Source: Streptomyces sp. NBC_00258 (GTDB lineage Bacteria; Actinomycetota; Actinomycetes; Streptomycetales; Streptomycetaceae). Taken from it: a stretch of 64,000 nt of DNA. Position 1 is the stretch's first letter; every line of letters starts with the position of its first letter. The stretch is from assembly GCF_036182465.1 (NCBI RefSeq), contig NZ_CP108081.1, positions 1,178,001 through 1,242,000 of the forward strand, written 5' to 3'. The notes below the pieces were generated by a model that did not search any database, was not told the DNA's origin, and was given only the letters and a program-made list of their open reading frames with translations. Shown piece by piece: positions 60,667-64,000 of this stretch. A program made the translations under genes and the position numbers.

Positions 60667-61045
60667 GTGCGCAACTGTGCAGGCCCAAGGGCGGCCACCG
60701 TTTTGACTGCGTGCTTCGCGGTGACCGCGACCATGACGGCTGCCCTACAGGCACAGGCAGGGTGGGTGGCACAGAGTCGACCCAGGCCTACCCGTTCATG
60801 AGCTCGTTCCAGCCGTCCTGTCCCGCGCAGCCACGCCCGGACGGACACGGCTGCGGTGTGGAAGTCCTTGCGCCGCAATGGGCTCTGACCGTCAACCACT
60901 GCTCCGGCAAGAACCCGATCGGAGCGAAGACGGGTGTCCCGCGTGGTGGGAAGGGCCGGGTAGGGCCACTGGACACCATGTCCGGAGACGAGTCTCCGAG
61001 GTCGGCCATTGCTACAGGCTGGTGACCAGTAGCGATAAGTCGAAG
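60667..61045 (+). pseudogene. Decayed trypsin-like (S1) serine protease
   Basis: GTG at 60667, five bases after AAGGGGAG, opens a signal peptide of about 31 residues (VRNCAGPRAATVLTACFAV, then TAALQAQA), but that frame stops at TGA 60799-60801. The mature start lies in the next frame: VGGTESTQAYPFMSSFQPS, then HGCGVEVLAPQWALTVNHC with the catalytic His, then GAKTGVPRGGKGRVGPLDT. A further shift is needed to reach VSEVGHCYRLVTSSD. After about 61045 the match ends, so the catalytic Asp and Ser regions are missing. At least two frameshifts and a truncation. Confidence 0.75.
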
Positions 61046-61277
61046 CTGAAGCTGTCCCGCCGGGGCTGGACCCTCCCGGTGCCGCGGACCTGTCCCCGCC
61101 ACCGCGACGACCGCCCCGGTGACCAGGGTCAGGCTCAGCGGCTCCCACAGCCGCTGAACCTGACCCGGTCGACAACACCGGCAAATCCGGCCCCCGGCCC
61201 CGGTGCAGACGGAATACGGCAGCCAGAGATTCTCTGTTGCATGATGGATCTTCAACACCTACGTCCGATGGGAAGAG

Positions 61278-62087
61278 ATGTCGGTTCCAGTGGCAGGCGG
61301 AGACGCCCTGGCGCCTGTGACGATTCTGCTCGTCGAGGACGACGAGGTGATCCGCAGGTCGGTCGCGATGGCGCTGGAGCGCTACGGCTACCGTGTCTTC
61401 TCCGCCGGTGACGGGCTGACCGGTCTCGAACTGTTCCGTGAGGGCGGGCACGACCTGCTGTTGCTGGACGTCATGCTGCCGGAGCTCGACGGCATCGGGC
61501 TCTGCCGCCGGATTCGGGAGAGCAGCACGGCCCCGATCCTGATGATGTCGGCCCGCGGGGACGCACTGGACATTGTGTCCGGCCTGGAGGCCGGCGCCGA
61601 CGACTATGTCGTCAAGCCGGTCGACACCTCGGTGCTGGTGGCCCGGATCCGGTCGCTGCTGCGCCGCGCCACGTTCGCGCCGGCTGCGGCACCGGCGGGA
61701 CCCGCCGCTCACCAGCCGGACCGGCCGGACCAGTACCGGCCGGACCAGTACCAGTCGGATCAGACGGCCCGCGTCGATCAGGACAACTCGCGTCGTCGGA
61801 GCGACCGGCTCGTCTTCGGGGACCTGGCCATCGACACGGCCGGCCTGGAGGTGTTCCTGGCCGGTGAGCCGGTCGCACTGGCCCCTACCGAACTTCGCCT
61901 GCTACTGGAGTTCGCCGCGCACCCCGGCATCGTCCTGGACCGGCAGACACTGCTACGCAACGTGTGGGACTACGGCTGGGACGGTGACAGCCGTGTGGTC
62001 GACCTGTGCGTGCAGCGGCTGCGAAAGAAGATCGACGCCGGGCGAATCGAGACGGTCCGTGGCTTCGGCTACAAGTTGAGGCGCTGA
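61278..62087 (+). CDS. OmpR-type response regulator
   Basis: A 269-residue response regulator. Receiver domain with acidic EDD (about residues 20-22), phosphorylated Asp64 in LLLLDVMLPE and Lys in DDYVVKPVD; a long linker (about residues 135-175) rich in Asp, Gln and Arg, containing repeated PDQY units; and a C-terminal winged helix with LAPTELRLLLEFAAHPG and GDSRVVDLCVQRLRKKI. The family is usually 220-240 residues, so the linker is extended. GGAAGAG precedes ATG. One base separates its stop from the kinase start. Confidence 0.94.
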   Translation: MSVPVAGGDALAPVTILLVEDDEVIRRSVAMALERYGYRVFSAGDGLTGLELFREGGHDLLLLDVMLPELDGIGLCRRIRESSTAPILMMSARGDALDIVSGLEAGADDYVVKPVDTSVLVARIRSLLRRATFAPAAAPAGPAAHQPDRPDQYRPDQYQSDQTARVDQDNSRRRSDRLVFGDLAIDTAGLEVFLAGEPVALAPTELRLLLEFAAHPGIVLDRQTLLRNVWDYGWDGDSRVVDLCVQRLRKKIDAGRIETVRGFGYKLRR

Positions 62088-62088
62088 C

Positions 62089-63381
62089 ATGGGGATCCCA
62101 GAGCCTCGGTTCGACCCGGGAACCAGAGGGGGCCTGCTCAACTGGCGCTCGCTGCGCTGGAAGATCGCCCTGTTGGTGGCCACGGCGTGCTGCGGCATCG
62201 CGCTGACGGTCGGACTGCTGGTGCACCACAGCACGTACGAGTGGTCCATGAACGACGGCGCGGCCCGGGCATCCACCGCCCTGGACACCGCACTCTCGGC
62301 GGAGGACAGCAGCAGGACAGACGGAGTGGTGCACGCTTCCGGGGAGATGCCGGCGGACCTGGTCCGGATGGTGCGGGAACACGGGGCCGGCGCCGTGTAC
62401 GACGAGATGAACGAGTACCGGCCGCGGATGTGGGCCGGCAAGCGCATGCCGGACGGGCACTTGGCGGCGATCTCGGTCGACATGACTTCCGACCAGCTCA
62501 GTCGCCGTGCCCTGGACCGGCACATGTGGAAGTACTCACTGGCCGCGCTGGCCGTCATCGTGCCCCTGTCCGCGCTCGCCGCCGAACTGCCCAACCGGCG
62601 CTTGCGGCGGGTGGCACGCACCGCACGGCGCATCGCCTCGGGCGATCTGGCCGCCAGGACCGAGGAGGGCGGCCGGACGGGCGACGAGATCACCGAAATC
62701 TCGGTCACCGTCGACTCGATGGCCGACAGTCTCCAGAACCGGTTGCGCAGCGAGCAGCGCTTCACCGCCGATGTCGCGCACGAACTTCGCACCCCGCTGA
62801 TGGGCCTGGTCACCTCCGCCGAACTGCTCCCCGAGAGCGAAGCCACCGACCTCGTCAGAAACCGGGTCCAGGTGCTGCGCACCCTCGTCGAGGACCTGTT
62901 GGAGATCTCCCGCCTCGACGCCGGTGTGGAACACGCCGACCTGCGACCCGTCGCCCTCCTCGACGTGGTCCGGGACTCACTGGCCCGCACCGGCCTCGAC
63001 GCACGACTCATAGTTGGCGCCGCACCCGCCGTGGTGGAGACGGACCCCCGCCGGCTCGACCGGGTACTCGCCAACCTGATCGTCAACGCCCACCGGCACG
63101 GTGCCGGGCCGATCGAGGTCACCGTCGTGGGCACGACCGTCGTCGTCCGCGACCACGGCTCCGGCTTTCCCGGCAGTCTCCTCGCCGAGGGGCCGCAACG
63201 CTTCCGCACCGGAGCAGCTGAGCGCGGCCGCGGACACGGCCTGGGACTGACAGTCGCCTCGGGCCAGGCCCGGGTCATCGGCGCGTCGCTGCTCTTCTCG
63301 AACGCCGTCGACGGTGGAGCCGTCGCCACGATCCGGCTGCCCCGGGCGGCTGACGCCACAGAACTCATACAGGACGGATGA
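62089..63381 (+). CDS. Sensor histidine kinase
   Basis: A 430-residue membrane kinase. Helices at about residues 24-45 and 151-168 flank an outside sensor domain of about 105 residues; then HAMP (LRRVARTARRIASGDLA), phospho-acceptor His231 in VAHELRTPLMG, N box LANLIVNAHRHG, and G boxes DHGSGF and GRGHGLGLTVASG. It directly follows, and is presumably the partner of, the OmpR-type regulator. The next gene is a D,D-carboxypeptidase, so cell-wall stress sensing in the style of CseB/CseC is a reasonable guess, not shown. Confidence 0.94.
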   Translation: MGIPEPRFDPGTRGGLLNWRSLRWKIALLVATACCGIALTVGLLVHHSTYEWSMNDGAARASTALDTALSAEDSSRTDGVVHASGEMPADLVRMVREHGAGAVYDEMNEYRPRMWAGKRMPDGHLAAISVDMTSDQLSRRALDRHMWKYSLAALAVIVPLSALAAELPNRRLRRVARTARRIASGDLAARTEEGGRTGDEITEISVTVDSMADSLQNRLRSEQRFTADVAHELRTPLMGLVTSAELLPESEATDLVRNRVQVLRTLVEDLLEISRLDAGVEHADLRPVALLDVVRDSLARTGLDARLIVGAAPAVVETDPRRLDRVLANLIVNAHRHGAGPIEVTVVGTTVVVRDHGSGFPGSLLAEGPQRFRTGAAERGRGHGLGLTVASGQARVIGASLLFSNAVDGGAVATIRLPRAADATELIQDG

Positions 63382-63492
63382 CGGGCCGAGCGGTAACGGA
63401 GATATGACCGACGGTCCACGGCGATCCACGCCTCCCAAGATGACCGACATGTGCGAACACAGCATGTCGAACACCTTGGAGGTGCCTTGCAC

Positions 63493-64000
63493 ATGGACCC
63501 CGACCGTGTCCGACGCGTACGGGACATACGCGTACGTGTCCTGCATGCGGCGACGTCGAGCCGCCCTCGTGGATCATCCCTCCTATGCGTCGGTACCGTC
63601 GCCCTGATCATCGCGGTCGTCCTCGGCGCCTGGGTCCGGCCCGCCCCGGGAACGGCCGACACCCCGGCAGCGAAATCTCACGCCCTGTCCGTCGCCTGGC
63701 CGTCGCAGGGACAGGCGAGCGCGCTGGTCGAGGGCCTCGGCGACTCCGGTGATCTCGGAAACAGGGGCACGCAGGCGCCGGTGCCGATCGCCAGCATCAC
63801 GAAGGTGATGACCGCGTACGTGATCCTCCGTGACCACCCGCTGCGATCCGGTCAGGGCGGCCCAGGCATCACCATCGACCGGACGGCCGCAGACGAGTCC
63901 TTCTCGGGCGTGGAATCCAGCGTGCCCGTGCGGGAGGGACAGCGGCTCAGTGAACGGCAGGTGCTGGAACTCATGCTGATCCCCTCCGGCAACAACATCG
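63493..64000 (+). CDS. D-alanyl-D-alanine carboxypeptidase, 3' end outside window
   Basis: The first 169 residues of an S11-type penicillin-binding carboxypeptidase. A basic N-terminus precedes a membrane helix or signal (CVGTVALIIAVVLGAWV), then the serine motif PIASITKVMTAY (S-x-x-K) and, at the window end, PSGNNI (S-x-N). The KTG motif would lie beyond the window. The ATG at 63493 is the only suitable start in this frame. These enzymes trim the terminal D-Ala from peptidoglycan stem peptides outside the membrane. Located 111 bp after the two-component genes, so it may belong to their regulon. Confidence 0.88.
   Translation, partial: MDPDRVRRVRDIRVRVLHAATSSRPRGSSLLCVGTVALIIAVVLGAWVRPAPGTADTPAAKSHALSVAWPSQGQASALVEGLGDSGDLGNRGTQAPVPIASITKVMTAYVILRDHPLRSGQGGPGITIDRTAADESFSGVESSVPVREGQRLSERQVLELMLIPSGNNI

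Noticed and set aside
60186..61712. 508-codon minus-strand frame over the protease relic and response regulator
   Set aside because: No coding bias over most of its length and antisense to a clear response regulator.
1..64000. CRISPR arrays, tRNA/rRNA genes, prophage or biosynthetic gene cluster
   Set aside because: No regularly spaced repeats, no tRNA cloverleaf noticed, no phage structural genes, and no PKS/NRPS or terpene genes; the DUF6193 protein alone does not indicate a cluster.

Overview
The window is high-GC DNA whose coding frames end most codons in G or C, use GTG starts often and sit behind Streptomyces-style regulators (TetR, MarR, LacI, ROK, MmyB-type XRE, an ECF sigma factor with a SnoaL-like tail). 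Protein families such as a SCO4225-like membrane protein, DUF5707, DUF6193 and a Streptomyces-type van cluster all point to Streptomyces or a close relative. The many decayed insertion sequences and small accessory operons suggest a variable chromosomal region. No tRNA, rRNA, CRISPR array or phage module was seen.

Layout. 0-11 kb: PIG-L deacetylase, secreted lipase, an ISL3 remnant, a metal-site-altered inositol-monophosphatase-like protein, DinB-like protein, methyltransferase (with a TTA codon), SRPBCC protein, then an MmyB-type regulator followed by a secreted propeller protein, a metallo-beta-lactamase-fold hydrolase and a carboxylesterase. 11-20 kb: a NarL-type response regulator with an unusual double-module histidine kinase, a DUF5707 secreted protein, VOC/MarR and PanE/TetR divergent pairs with clear operators, and ISL3 and IS630 remnants. 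20-28 kb: a glycopeptide-resistance island with vanHAX, a dedicated murF, a FemX-type vanK and vanS. Its vanR is reduced to a 95-codon remnant by two internal deletions. Three copies of one spaced motif (three short boxes, 13 and 11 bp apart) lie in front of vanH/murF, vanK and vanR and are probably VanR sites. 28-35 kb: IS fragments, an ECF sigma factor, DUF6193, a broken dihydrofolate-reductase-like gene, a TetR/membrane-protein pair, and a scar where a GNAT gene and an FtsX-type permease have both lost their 5' ends.

35-47 kb is a coherent alpha-mannan utilisation locus: LacI regulator, ROK sugar kinase and mannose-6-phosphate isomerase on the minus strand; a lipoprotein binding protein, two ABC permeases, a secreted GH76 endo-mannanase and a cytoplasmic GH38 alpha-mannosidase on the plus strand. 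One LacI-type operator sequence occurs in front of each arm. 47-50 kb holds two secreted esterases; the first joins a discoidin-type carbohydrate-binding domain to a polyester-hydrolase domain whose cysteine layout matches that of the Ideonella PET hydrolase. 50-55 kb is a LysR-controlled carboxylate module (CitMHS transporter, class III CoA-transferase, CitE-type lyase). 55-64 kb: MFS exporter with MarR repressor and triple operator, secreted GH5 cellulase, CHRD lipoprotein, a decayed trypsin-like protease, and an OmpR/HK two-component system leading into a D,D-carboxypeptidase cut by the window end.
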